Assembly (NCBI RefSeq): GCF_020832205.1
Contig: NZ_JAFIFD010000029.1
Coordinates: forward strand, 1-40,993
DNA length: 40,993 nucleotides
Direction: 5' to 3'
From: Exiguobacterium sp.
GTDB lineage: Bacteria > Bacillota > Bacilli > Exiguobacteriales > Exiguobacteriaceae
In this document: piece by piece, positions 7,540-14,128 of the stretch
Layout: each line of letters starts with the position of its first letter
Position numbering within the stretch: position 1 is the first letter of the stretch
The notes under the pieces: model-generated
What the model was told of the DNA's origin: nothing
Databases searched by the model: none
The model's input: the letters and a program-made list of their open reading frames with translations, nothing else
Made by a program: the position numbers and the translations under genes

Positions 7540-8682
7540 TCAGTCTTTCTTTTTTGTCACCGGATTCTGTTCCATAAACTGTTCGAATAGCGAACCGAAG
7601 TCACTGTTGAGCAATTGTTCGATCGTCTTCGACGAATCCATCGCATTTCGGAAAGCGATCTCGTTGATGGCGAGACCGATCGCCCATGTGATGCCGGAAG
7701 CGACCGTCGCGTTGATGACGCTCGCCGCCGCGTTCGCCCCTGGGAAGAATTTCATCACGTTAAGTAAAATCGTCTTCGATAGCGCCCGGCCGATTTGGGG
7801 AATGATCGTACTCCCGATTAACGTCTTCAACATGTCATCGTTCGCTTTCACACCCCAATACCGGAACAAATGGACGCTCATCGTCACTTGAATCGGTGTC
7901 AACGCGATCGCGTCCGCGAACGGGAGCGGCACGGCGGCCGCGGTCCCCGCACTGGCGACGTAGCCCGAAATGATTCGATTCGCTTTTTTCCGCTTCAACT
8001 TGAGCATCGCTTCGCTCTCAGCGTGAATTTCCATGAGCAGTCCTTCTTGAAGCGACTGGTCGAGTTGATCGACGGACCACGTGACAAGACGTTCCCAGTC
8101 GAGATGGGCGCGTAGTTCCTGATCGTTTAACAGTTCTTCGGCGACACTGAGTTGGAATACCGCCTCGCTCGCCACCACATCTTTTAACTCGTTTCGTAAA
8201 GCGGCCAGTTCATCGGCATCGACTTGATCAATTTGCGTCAACAAGACAGCCACCGACGTCACGGCGCTCAACCGTTTGATGAGTGCCTGATCAAGAGGGG
8301 TGACCCGCTTCATCGATGCGTTGATGGCATACCAGACGAGGTGCATCTGTTCGGCAGCCCCTTTCGCTTGTGCCCGCTCCACAAAACCGATCACTTCGTC
8401 CGCATACGCCTCTTGCCGGGCGCTCCCGATTTCATAGCCTTCACTGTCGTAAAGGACGATGGCGACATCCTCACTCATAAACTGATGAATCCCTCGTGTG
8501 ACCGGTTCCCCGGCCGCGACTTTCGTCAAATCCCGGCCGAACACGTGGTTGACGACCGAACTTTTACCCGATCCGGTGGCCCCGGCGATTAAAATATTCG
8601 GTTTCTTCACTTTTCCGCGTAACCGGTCCAATTCTTCTTTCAGGTCATACGTGTCTAAGTTGAACGGTATTTTTTTCTCCAT
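7540..8682 (-). CDS. P-loop GTPase with hydrophobic C-terminal (DUF697-like) domain
   Basis: A 380-residue protein. G1 is GATGSGKS (34-41), G3 is DSEG (79-82) and G4 is TQID (149-152), where the usual N/T-KxD lysine is Q. Residues 225-350 form a domain with an alanine-rich hydrophobic stretch (YVASAGTAAAVPLPFADAIA) followed by ALTPIQVTMSVHLFRYWG and further hydrophobic helices, as in the DUF697/YcjF group, whose members associate with membranes. The likely role is a GTP-driven switch at the membrane; the pathway is unknown. It is separated by only 12 nt from the upstream GTPase gene. An AGGAGG lies in that gap. The pairing of two different GTPases suggests that they work together. Confidence 0.75.
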   Translation of the reverse strand: MEKKIPFNLDTYDLKEELDRLRGKVKKPNILIAGATGSGKSSVVNHVFGRDLTKVAAGEPVTRGIHQFMSEDVAIVLYDSEGYEIGSARQEAYADEVIGFVERAQAKGAAEQMHLVWYAINASMKRVTPLDQALIKRLSAVTSVAVLLTQIDQVDADELAALRNELKDVVASEAVFQLSVAEELLNDQELRAHLDWERLVTWSVDQLDQSLQEGLLMEIHAESEAMLKLKRKKANRIISGYVASAGTAAAVPLPFADAIALTPIQVTMSVHLFRYWGVKANDDMLKTLIGSTIIPQIGRALSKTILLNVMKFFPGANAAASVINATVASGITWAIGLAINEIAFRNAMDSSKTIEQLLNSDFGSLFEQFMEQNPVTKKKD

Positions 8683-8694
8683 CGGAATTCCTCC

Positions 8695-9813
8695 TCATTG
8701 ACTGAGCGTTCGTCCGAGCCGGCGCATCTCTTCCTCGAAACCTCGGCGGACATCCAACTCAATCGTCTGTTTGACCAATTCGTATTGCTGATCGACCGCT
8801 TTTTTGATTCCTCGCTCCGCCGTCCGTCGTTTGAACGCCCAATAAATGAAATGGACACCGGGAATCATCCCGAGCACCATCTTACGAATCGTCCGCTTGA
8901 ACGAGTAGTCGAAACCGAGCTCGACTCGACGTGTTTTGAACACGAGGTCAGAAGGCGCTCCGACGAGCGGATACCGTTGCATCAGTTGAATGTAGTGGCG
9001 GATTCCTTGCGACATCGCCTCTTCCGTCGTCTCGGCTGCCGCCTCGAGTGTCTGTTCTAAGTCTTTCTCGATGCGTCTAGCCTTCCAACTGATCATCGCC
9101 TGCGGCGTGATCATGCGGATCGTTTCAGCAGAGCGATAGCTTCGTTGACGCCACGCCTCGAGCTCGTCCAATAAGTGCCGAGTCAAATTGAGCGGCAATT
9201 TTCGTTCGACGTCCCGCCATAAGTTCGTCCGGTTTCTGTTCCATACGGCCTCATAACCGATATGCGGAACGACTTGCCCGCTCAGCAACTTCTTCTCGAC
9301 ACTGTTGACGCGAATGATCGCATCACGGGTCACACCGAGCTCACGGATCAAGACGTCTTCCATCGCCTCCGCCTTCTCGACGTTCATGGCGCTGTCTGGA
9401 TTGTAGTTCGTTAAAATGATCGTCACGTTGCTCTGTTTCGCATAGAGCGGTTTTAAAATCGATTCTAGCTCGTACGCCTCTACTCGTCCTGAGTTGATGG
9501 ACAACAAGTAATAGATGGTATGAAACCAGTCCGCGATGTCGAGCGCGCCTTCCCGTTCATTGACGATCGATAGGATTGCATCGTGCCATTCATCCGACCG
9601 GTCCGCCTCAAGCCCCCACGTGTCAAAAAAACGAAATAAGATGCCGCGCTCGAGGTCATAATACTCATACTCGTGCAACCCTTCGCCCGTCACTGGTCTG
9701 CCGGCCCGCGACTCGGCGACGTCACGTCCGTAAATATAGTTTAAAAACGCGCTCTTCCCCACCCCGGTCTTCCCCGCGATTAAAATGTTCGAGACAAGCC
9801 CCGTGTTGTCCAT
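8695..9813 (-). CDS. P-loop GTPase with divergent G4, unknown function
   Basis: A 372-residue protein. G1 is GKTGVGKS (14-21) and G3 is DTWG (64-67). The G4 position reads TNYN (135-138), lacking the lysine and aspartate of NKxD that give guanine specificity, so nucleotide preference is open. The C-terminal half is helical (WRQRSYRSAETIRMITPQAM, then RRIEKDLEQTLEAAAETTEEA) and then has a short hydrophobic piece (VLGMIPGVHFIYWAF, about 320-334) and an amphipathic end. This resembles 50S-binding/Era-type or dynamin-like small families, but I do not recognise a specific one. It is first in an apparent three-gene operon. AGGGGGA lies about 5 nt before the ATG. Confidence 0.7.
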   Translation of the reverse strand: MDNTGLVSNILIAGKTGVGKSAFLNYIYGRDVAESRAGRPVTGEGLHEYEYYDLERGILFRFFDTWGLEADRSDEWHDAILSIVNEREGALDIADWFHTIYYLLSINSGRVEAYELESILKPLYAKQSNVTIILTNYNPDSAMNVEKAEAMEDVLIRELGVTRDAIIRVNSVEKKLLSGQVVPHIGYEAVWNRNRTNLWRDVERKLPLNLTRHLLDELEAWRQRSYRSAETIRMITPQAMISWKARRIEKDLEQTLEAAAETTEEAMSQGIRHYIQLMQRYPLVGAPSDLVFKTRRVELGFDYSFKRTIRKMVLGMIPGVHFIYWAFKRRTAERGIKKAVDQQYELVKQTIELDVRRGFEEEMRRLGRTLSQ

Positions 9814-9834
9814 ATCGTTCCCCCTGCCTTCATC

Positions 9835-9852
9835 GTATAATAACCATTATAC
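9835..9852. promoter_or_regulatory. Palindrome between divergent genes, with -10-like arms
   Basis: GTATAAT and ATTATAC (7-bp perfect arms) flank AACC. Each arm reads as a -10 box (TATAAT) in one orientation, so the site could hold overlapping divergent promoters for the GTPase operon and the VOC gene, or an operator over them. The -35 matches are weak on both sides. Confidence 0.4.
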
Positions 9853-9894
9853 TAAATGGACAAGTTTGAAACGTCCGACGAAAGGATGAGACAG

Positions 9895-10281
9895 ATGTTG
9901 CACCATCTCGAACTATACGTCTCCGATTTGAAAAAAAGCCTCACGGCCTGGGATTGGCTCCTCACCGAACTCGGCTACACCGTCTATCAGCAATGGGAGC
10001 ATGGCCGTAGTTACCGCTTCGGGGAAACGTATCTCGTCTTCGTCCAAACCGAGGCCGCACATCTGGAGCCCCCTTACCATCGAAAAAAGACCGGTTTGAA
10101 CCACCTCGCCTTTCATGCGGAGTCACTCGATCAGCTCGAACGGTTGCGCCCAGAGTTGCCGCGTCACGGGTTCAGGGAACTGTATGCCGACCGCTTCCCT
10201 TATGCTGGCGGTCCGAACGATATCGCCCTCTATTTCGAGGACCCGGACCGGATCAAAGTCGAACTCGTGGCAACGATGTGA
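9895..10281 (+). CDS. VOC (glyoxalase/dioxygenase) superfamily protein
   Basis: A 128-residue single VOC-fold protein. It opens with MLHHLELYVSDLKKSLTAWD, typical of the first beta-alpha-beta module. H4 is a probable metal ligand. The second module has GLNHLAFHAESLDQLERL and ends in IALYFEDPDRIKVELV, where the final glutamate is a usual metal ligand. Family members include lactoylglutathione lyase-like enzymes and antibiotic-binding proteins; the substrate cannot be told from sequence. An in-frame ATG lies upstream at 9856, but it directly follows the palindrome and has no ribosome binding site, whereas AAAGGA lies 9 nt before ATG 9895. Confidence 0.75.
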   Translation: MLHHLELYVSDLKKSLTAWDWLLTELGYTVYQQWEHGRSYRFGETYLVFVQTEAAHLEPPYHRKKTGLNHLAFHAESLDQLERLRPELPRHGFRELYADRFPYAGGPNDIALYFEDPDRIKVELVATM

Positions 10282-10302
10282 ACGATTGGAACGGCACCTA
10301 TC

Positions 10303-10332
10303 AAAAGTTTGTGAAAACAATTGCAAACTTTT
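10303..10332. promoter_or_regulatory. Rex-like box inside a 9-bp inverted repeat
   Basis: AAAAGTTTG (10303-10311) and CAAACTTTT (10324-10332) are perfect complements. Inside lies TTGTGAAAACAATTGCAA (10309-10326), which matches the Rex consensus TTGTGAA-N4-TTCACAA perfectly in the left half and at 4 of 7 positions in the right. In Bacillus subtilis the formate/nitrite transporter gene ywcJ belongs to the NADH-sensing Rex regulon, which supports the reading. A Crp/Fnr-type site is a weaker alternative. Confidence 0.5.
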
Positions 10333-10349
10333 ATCTGACCTCCTAGACT
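10321..10349 (+). promoter_or_regulatory. Candidate SigA promoter of the formate/nitrite transporter
   Basis: TTGCAA (10321-10326), 17 nt, TAGACT (10344-10349). The -35 box overlaps the right half of the Rex-like site, the expected place for repression. Transcription from here would begin near 10356. Confidence 0.4.
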
Positions 10350-10369
10350 TAAAAGTGTCTAAGGAGGTC
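10337..10369 (+). promoter_or_regulatory. Inverted repeat covering the Shine-Dalgarno sequence
   Basis: GACCTCCTAGAC (10337-10348) pairs with GTCT-A-AGGAGGTC (10357-10369), giving 12 base pairs with one bulged A. The right arm contains the AAGGAGG ribosome binding site of the transporter. In an RNA that starts upstream of 10337 it would hide the ribosome binding site. If the promoter at 10321 is the real one, the left arm is not transcribed. Confidence 0.5.
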
Positions 10370-10376
10370 TTTTCAA

Positions 10377-11177
10377 ATGGAAAAACAAGTTGTGGAGTAT
10401 ATGGAAGAAGCTGCGTACAAAAAGGCGACGCTTCTGCGTCATTCTTTCGGCCAGTACGCACTCCGCTCGATTGTCGCTGGCTTTTTAATCGGGATCGGGG
10501 TCGTTTTCGCTTTTTCCGTCGGGAACATGTTCATCGACGTCCCTGGAACGATGCTGTTTGCCGGGATGAGCTTTTCTGTCGCTCTCGTCTTCATCGTTTG
10601 GATGGGCGGAGAGCTGTTCACGAGCAACACGATGTACTTGTATACCGGGGCGAAGCGAGGCCGGGTCGCGTGGCGTGACCTCGTTCACGTATGGGGCATC
10701 AGTTGGATCGGTAACTTGGTCGGTGCCCTCTTGCTCGTCGTCCTCGTCATCGGCGCCCACAGTATGGGTGAAGTCGGAAGTGATCATTTACTGTCCGTCG
10801 TGGCCGCGAAAAAAATGGGTGGCGACGCGTTCGCGATTTTTTTGAAAGGGATTCTATGTAACATCCTCGTCTGTATCGCCATTTTCATGCCGCTCAAGAC
10901 GCAAAATGACGTTGCGAAGATCATGCTGACGATGTTGCCGGTCGTCGTGTTTTTCGCTGCCGGTTTCGAGCACTCGATTGCCAACATGGGCATCTTCGGA
11001 CTCGCACTGTACTACGCGCCTTCTGAAATGATCAACATCGGGCTCGCCTTGAACAACTTGCTCTTCGCCACACTCGGCAATATCGTCGGTGGCGCCTTGT
11101 TCGTCGCCGGCACGTATGTCCATTTGAACGCACAATCTTCCTCGACTACCGTTAAATCTATCCGCCAAAACGCATAA
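10377..11177 (+). CDS. Formate/nitrite transporter (FNT family)
   Basis: A 266-residue integral membrane protein of the FocA/NirC/YwcJ family. These form aquaporin-like pentamers that pass formate, nitrite or other small monovalent anions with protons. Family signatures are clear: FAGMSFSVALVFIVWMGGELFTSN (about 61-84) with the first broken-helix/omega-loop threonine T82, and AGFEHSIANM with the central histidine H199. Six membrane helices can be counted. The strong AAGGAGG lies inside an inverted repeat (10337-10369), and a Rex-like box lies just upstream, both consistent with redox control. Formate versus nitrite cannot be decided; no nitrite reductase or pyruvate formate-lyase gene is in the window. 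Confidence 0.88.
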   Translation: MEKQVVEYMEEAAYKKATLLRHSFGQYALRSIVAGFLIGIGVVFAFSVGNMFIDVPGTMLFAGMSFSVALVFIVWMGGELFTSNTMYLYTGAKRGRVAWRDLVHVWGISWIGNLVGALLLVVLVIGAHSMGEVGSDHLLSVVAAKKMGGDAFAIFLKGILCNILVCIAIFMPLKTQNDVAKIMLTMLPVVVFFAAGFEHSIANMGIFGLALYYAPSEMINIGLALNNLLFATLGNIVGGALFVAGTYVHLNAQSSSTTVKSIRQNA

Positions 11178-11179
11178 AG

Positions 11180-11208
11180 ACAGGGGCCCCGATTAGCAGG
11201 GCCCCTGT
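11180..11208. terminator. Terminator between convergent transporter genes
   Basis: A perfect 10-bp GC-rich stem (ACAGGGGCCC at 11180-11189 with 11199-11208) and a 9-nt loop. Only a mixed T/G tract follows on the plus strand, so efficiency is uncertain. Confidence 0.7.
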
Positions 11209-11220
11209 TGTTGCAATCGA

Positions 11221-12693
11221 TTATGCTTTTGATGAGTCGGCAGCGGCCGCTTGGACCGTACCTTGCGCGACTTCGTCTTCTTCGACGTCCCAACACTCCG
11301 TGTTCTCGATGCCGAGTTTACGGGCCGAGAAGCGTGGGTTGAGACCTTGGGCGCGCTGTTCTTCATAGTCACGGAGGACTTTGAAGGCTACGCCGCCGAG
11401 AAGCGTGATCGCCGCCAAGTTGATGAGTGTCATGCCGGCCATGAACAAGTCGGCGAGGCTCCAAACGAAGCCGAGACTTGCGACCGATCCGAGGAAGACG
11501 AAGCCCATCGTGAGAAGACGGAAGCCGAAGACGGCACCTTTGCTCTTCTTGATGAATTCGATGTTCGTCTCACCGTAGTAGTAGCTACCTACGATTGAGC
11601 TGAAGGCGAACAAGAGAACGCTGATGGCGATGAAAGCAGGTGCCCACGAGCCGATTTGCTCAGCCAACGCGTTTTGAAGGAGGGCGATCCCTTCGCCGTT
11701 ACCAGACGCGTAGCTGTCCGAAAGAAGAACGATAGCTGCTGTTGCCGTACAGACGATCAACGTGTCCAAGAAGACTCCGAGTGTCTGCATGAAACCTTGT
11801 TTCGCCGGGTGAGACACTTCTGCTGTCGCAGCGGCGTTTGGTGCCGAACCCATACCGGCTTCGTTCGAGAAGAGACCACGACGTACACCCATCATGATCG
11901 CCGCTCCGACCGATCCGCCGAACGCTTGCTCGAGACCGAACGCGCTTTGGAAGATCATGCCGAGGACTGCTGGCATTTCTGTGATATTCACGACGACGAC
12001 GTAAAGAGCGACGATCAAGTAAAGGACTGCCATGAATGGGACGACGATCGCCGAGAAGTTCGCGACGCGTTGAACGCCTCCGAAGATGACGAGACCTGTC
12101 AACACGACGAGTACGGCTCCGCCGATGGCCGCTTCAAGACCGAACGCGTTGTCGAACGCTGCCGCGATCGTGTTCGATTGAACCGAGTTGAAGATGAGAC
12201 CGAACGTGAAGGCGATCAATACCGCAAAGATGATACCGAGGACACGGTTGTTGAGTCCTTTTTCAATGTAGTAAGCTGGGCCGCCGCGGTACGCGACGTC
12301 GTCTTTCACTTTGTATACTTGAGCGAGCGTGCTCTCGATCATCGCTGTCGCTCCACCGAGGAGCGCGACGATCCACATCCAGAAGACGGCACCAGGACCG
12401 CCGAGTGTGATGGCGACCGTTACCCCGGCCAAGTTACCCGTTCCGATTCGTGTCGCCGCTCCAATGAAGAACGACTTCGCTGAACTGATGCTCTTGCCAT
12501 CTTTCGCGAGTGTGACGTCTGATTTGTCAGTGACGACGCGGAACATTTCTTTTAAGTAACGGAATTGCATAAATCGTGTTTTGATGGTGAAGTAAATCCC
12601 TGCTCCGACAAGTGCGACGATCAACACGTACGTCCATAAAACGTTGTTTAAAAAGTCGACGCTTCCTTGCAATAAGTTTTGTACAGCTTCCAT
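11221..12693 (-). CDS. Alanine/glycine:Na+ symporter (AgcS family)
   Basis: A 490-residue carrier with about 11 membrane helices. It has the family signatures: FFIGAATRIGTGNLAGVTVAI is spread near residues 75-95, followed by GGPGAVFWMWIVALLGGATAMIESTLAQ, YRGGPAYYIEKGL, the loop RRGLFSNEAGMGSAPNAAATAEV, and HPAKQGFMQTLGVFLDTLIVC. The related Bacillus AlsT carries alanine or glutamine; the substrate here is inferred as alanine or glycine with sodium. A sodium-coupled carrier fits with the Mrp sodium extruder nearby. Start ATG 12693 was chosen over an upstream in-frame ATG (12777) because GGGAGGAAC lies right before it and because the promoter -10 lies within the longer reading. Confidence 0.88.
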   Translation of the reverse strand: MEAVQNLLQGSVDFLNNVLWTYVLIVALVGAGIYFTIKTRFMQFRYLKEMFRVVTDKSDVTLAKDGKSISSAKSFFIGAATRIGTGNLAGVTVAITLGGPGAVFWMWIVALLGGATAMIESTLAQVYKVKDDVAYRGGPAYYIEKGLNNRVLGIIFAVLIAFTFGLIFNSVQSNTIAAAFDNAFGLEAAIGGAVLVVLTGLVIFGGVQRVANFSAIVVPFMAVLYLIVALYVVVVNITEMPAVLGMIFQSAFGLEQAFGGSVGAAIMMGVRRGLFSNEAGMGSAPNAAATAEVSHPAKQGFMQTLGVFLDTLIVCTATAAIVLLSDSYASGNGEGIALLQNALAEQIGSWAPAFIAISVLLFAFSSIVGSYYYGETNIEFIKKSKGAVFGFRLLTMGFVFLGSVASLGFVWSLADLFMAGMTLINLAAITLLGGVAFKVLRDYEEQRAQGLNPRFSARKLGIENTECWDVEEDEVAQGTVQAAAADSSKA

Positions 12694-12756
12694 GAATAAG
12701 TTCCTCCCTGTTGTGTGAATCTGAAGTTGTTGAGATTTTATAATGTCTTGTTTTGA

Positions 12757-12784
12757 ATTATACAAAGATTCTGACAATTAGCAA
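12757..12784 (-). promoter_or_regulatory. SigA promoter of the AgcS symporter
   Basis: On the minus strand TTGCTA (12784-12779), 16 nt, TATAAT (12762-12757). The predicted start of transcription leaves a leader of about 55 nt. Confidence 0.6.
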
Positions 12785-12853
12785 TAATTTTTTTATAGGT
12801 TGGTTCACAGAAAGTTCACATAAAATTCGACATAAATCCCGAAAAACCGACAC

Positions 12854-12867
12854 TTAAAGCGCTTACA
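12854..12867. promoter_or_regulatory. cre-like CcpA site
   Basis: TTAAAGCGCTTACA differs at one position from the CcpA consensus TGWAANCGNTNWCA. It lies about 70 bp upstream of the symporter promoter and about 240 bp upstream of the riboswitch leader; which unit it serves is unclear. A weaker relative, GTGAACCGCTTACA, is at 13051-13064. Confidence 0.45.
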
Positions 12868-12994
12868 AAAGTTTTTAAAAGAAATAAAAAATCATCAATT
12901 GCTTACATAAAGTTGACTATCCGTTACAGTTTTTTTGTCATTTCAGACTTTTTCTTCATTATATATACTATCTACATATATAAGTAGTAATAAA

Positions 12995-13019
12995 TACCTA
13001 TAAAATAATAATATAGGTA
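12995..13019. repeat. Perfect inverted repeat upstream of the riboswitch leader
   Basis: TACCTATA (12995-13002) and TATAGGTA (13012-13019) are perfect 8-bp arms around 9 nt of AT. The right arm lies where a -35 box would be for the -10-like TATACT at 13038-13043; no proper -35 is present. This would suit an activator or repressor site for the leader transcript. Confidence 0.4.
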
Positions 13020-13092
13020 AATACAACCATTTTGACTTATACTGAATATAGTGAACCGCTTACAGCGAGTCATGATTGAGCGCATGCTTTTT

Positions 13093-13166
13093 GGGTAATG
13101 CGATGAAGCCTTCTCTGTATCTGGACACTTGGGGAAGGTGGAGCGAGTAGTGTAACCGGACCCCCT
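13093..13166 (+). ncRNA. c-di-GMP-II riboswitch aptamer, first of two
   Basis: The order of conserved parts matches class II c-di-GMP riboswitches: GCGATGAAG (13100-13108), stem P2 (CCTTC 13109-13113 with GAAGG 13134-13138), loop TGGACACTT (13122-13130), then GAGCGAGTAGTGTAACCG (13141-13158). ACACT (13125-13129) can form the family pseudoknot with AGTGT (13149-13153). P1 would pair GGGT (13093-13096) with ACCC (13160-13163). P2 covaries fully with the second copy. An alternative hairpin, CCCCT (13162-13166) with AGGGG (13173-13177), competes with P1 and uses bases needed by the second aptamer. Confidence 0.85.
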
Positions 13167-13171
13167 AATAG

Positions 13172-13246
13172 AAGGGGCGCGATGAAGTATAGACTCGTAT
13201 ATGGACACTTGAGCTATACGGAGCGAGTAGTGTAACCGACCCTCTT
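13172..13246 (+). ncRNA. c-di-GMP-II riboswitch aptamer, second of two
   Basis: A second copy in tandem: GCGATGAAG (13179-13187), P2 (TATAG 13188-13192 with CTATA 13214-13218, plus CTC/GAG), loop TGGACACTT (13202-13210), then GAGCGAGTAGTGTAACCGACC (13221-13241) with the pseudoknot ACACT 13205-13209 and AGTGT 13229-13233. P1 would use AGGG (13173-13176) with CCCT (13240-13243 region). The ending AACCGACC is the class II hallmark. Its 3' P1 strand overlaps the strand that can mask the ribosome binding site of the downstream gene. Confidence 0.88.
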
Positions 13247-13262
13247 AATCTACTTTAAGAGG
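13241..13262 (+). promoter_or_regulatory. Shine-Dalgarno-masking hairpin (expression platform)
   Basis: CCTCTTAA (13241-13248) pairs perfectly with TTAAGAGG (13255-13262) across a 6-nt loop. The right arm contains most of the AAGAGGAG ribosome binding site, 9-10 nt before ATG 13274. The left arm shares bases with the 3' P1 strand of the second aptamer, so ligand-stabilised P1 would free the ribosome binding site. No T run follows, so control is probably at translation. Confidence 0.7.
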
Positions 13263-13273
13263 AGACTAAAACC

Positions 13274-13960
13274 ATGAAAAAACAAGTTGGTATGACCATG
13301 TTGGCAGCATCACTATTATTTGTCGGAGCGGCTGACGCATCAGCAGCGACGAACGGCAAAACGGCGAGTAAGTTCGAATCACTCGCAGACGGCCGTCAAA
13401 CGAACGGGATTGGCACAGGCGTCATCGAAGGGCTCGCCTTCTCAGGCACGGAACTCGTCGAAGGCGATGCCCTCACGATTTCGGTCGATGGCGTCGTCAT
13501 CGATGGACCACTCGATACATTGAAATGGTCAATCACGGATCAATCTGGACAAGCTTATGACTTTGGCGACCATGTCCTTGCTCCTGGCACGTATACGTTC
13601 ACAGTTCAAGCAAGCACATACTTCAAAAATGGTCAGAAAGCCGGTCTCGTCCATAGCACAACTGCACCACAGACCGTCTCGGTCACAGTCGTTGAAAAAC
13701 CTGAGGCGGTCGCCGTCACAGTCGTTTCGGCTGAAGTAGTAGCTTACAACTATACCGTCGCCAAAACGAATGCTCATGGCGCCATTCTCGGCTATCACTT
13801 GGAAGCGACCGTCGCATTCAAGTTGAGCAATGGCGAAACGCTTTACGATACACGTCACTTCAATAACGTCCAACCGTCACAGTCACTCGGTTTCTCAGTG
13901 ATCTACGGCGAAGAGACGTTCGTGACGTCATTCGCACCACCTGCTTACCCAGCAAAGTAA
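13274..13960 (+). CDS. Secreted protein of unknown function under c-di-GMP riboswitch control
   Basis: A 228-residue exported protein. A signal peptide is clear: MKKQ, a hydrophobic core (MTMLAASLLFVGA) and a cleavage site near ADASA-A (about residue 25). There is no LPXTG, lipobox or membrane anchor, so it should be released or bound non-covalently. The mature part is low in cysteine (none seen) and looks beta-rich with Ig-like alternation: TKWSITDQSGQAYDFGDHVLAPGTYTFTVQA-type strands in the middle and a second unit from about 145 (AVTVVSAEVVAYNYTVAKTNAHG). I recognise no named domain. Placement behind two c-di-GMP-II aptamers suggests a role in surface or biofilm behaviour; that is inference. 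Confidence 0.8.
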   Translation: MKKQVGMTMLAASLLFVGAADASAATNGKTASKFESLADGRQTNGIGTGVIEGLAFSGTELVEGDALTISVDGVVIDGPLDTLKWSITDQSGQAYDFGDHVLAPGTYTFTVQASTYFKNGQKAGLVHSTTAPQTVSVTVVEKPEAVAVTVVSAEVVAYNYTVAKTNAHGAILGYHLEATVAFKLSNGETLYDTRHFNNVQPSQSLGFSVIYGEETFVTSFAPPAYPAK

Positions 13961-13971
13961 ACGATTCACTT

Positions 13972-14006
13972 TCCCTAGTGCGCGCTCAAGCTAGGGATTT
14001 TTTTTT
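13972..14006 (+). terminator. Terminator of the riboswitch-controlled gene
   Basis: TCCCTAG (13972-13978) pairs with CTAGGGA (13991-13997); nine T residues follow. It separates this transcript from the next secreted-protein gene. Confidence 0.9.
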
Positions 14007-14071
14007 GATTTTTAGGACAATTTTCCCATATCTCTGAATGAATTCCGACTAACCGGGTAATGAATTACTAT

Positions 14072-14083
14072 AGGTGCGCACCT
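14072..14083. promoter_or_regulatory. 12-bp perfect palindrome before the GFWKN protein gene
   Basis: AGGTGCGCACCT is a perfect palindrome 45 nt before the start codon. The only -10-like sequence nearby is TACTAT (14067-14072), so the palindrome would lie at the transcription start, a usual operator position. No regulator family is recognised. Confidence 0.4.
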
Positions 14084-14128
14084 TCTCTAACACCACGTTC
14101 AGTCATCACGAAGAAAGAAGGGAATGAG

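Noticed and set aside
11656-12483. A 275-residue plus-strand open frame antisense to the AgcS symporter
   Set aside because: It lies fully inside a well-recognised gene, its translation is extremely rich in D, R and H from reverse reading of codons, and it has no ribosome binding site.
13060-13100. A possible third, decayed aptamer before the two riboswitches
   Set aside because: The stretch has a CGCAT/ATGCG hairpin but none of the conserved loop, pseudoknot or AACCG elements.
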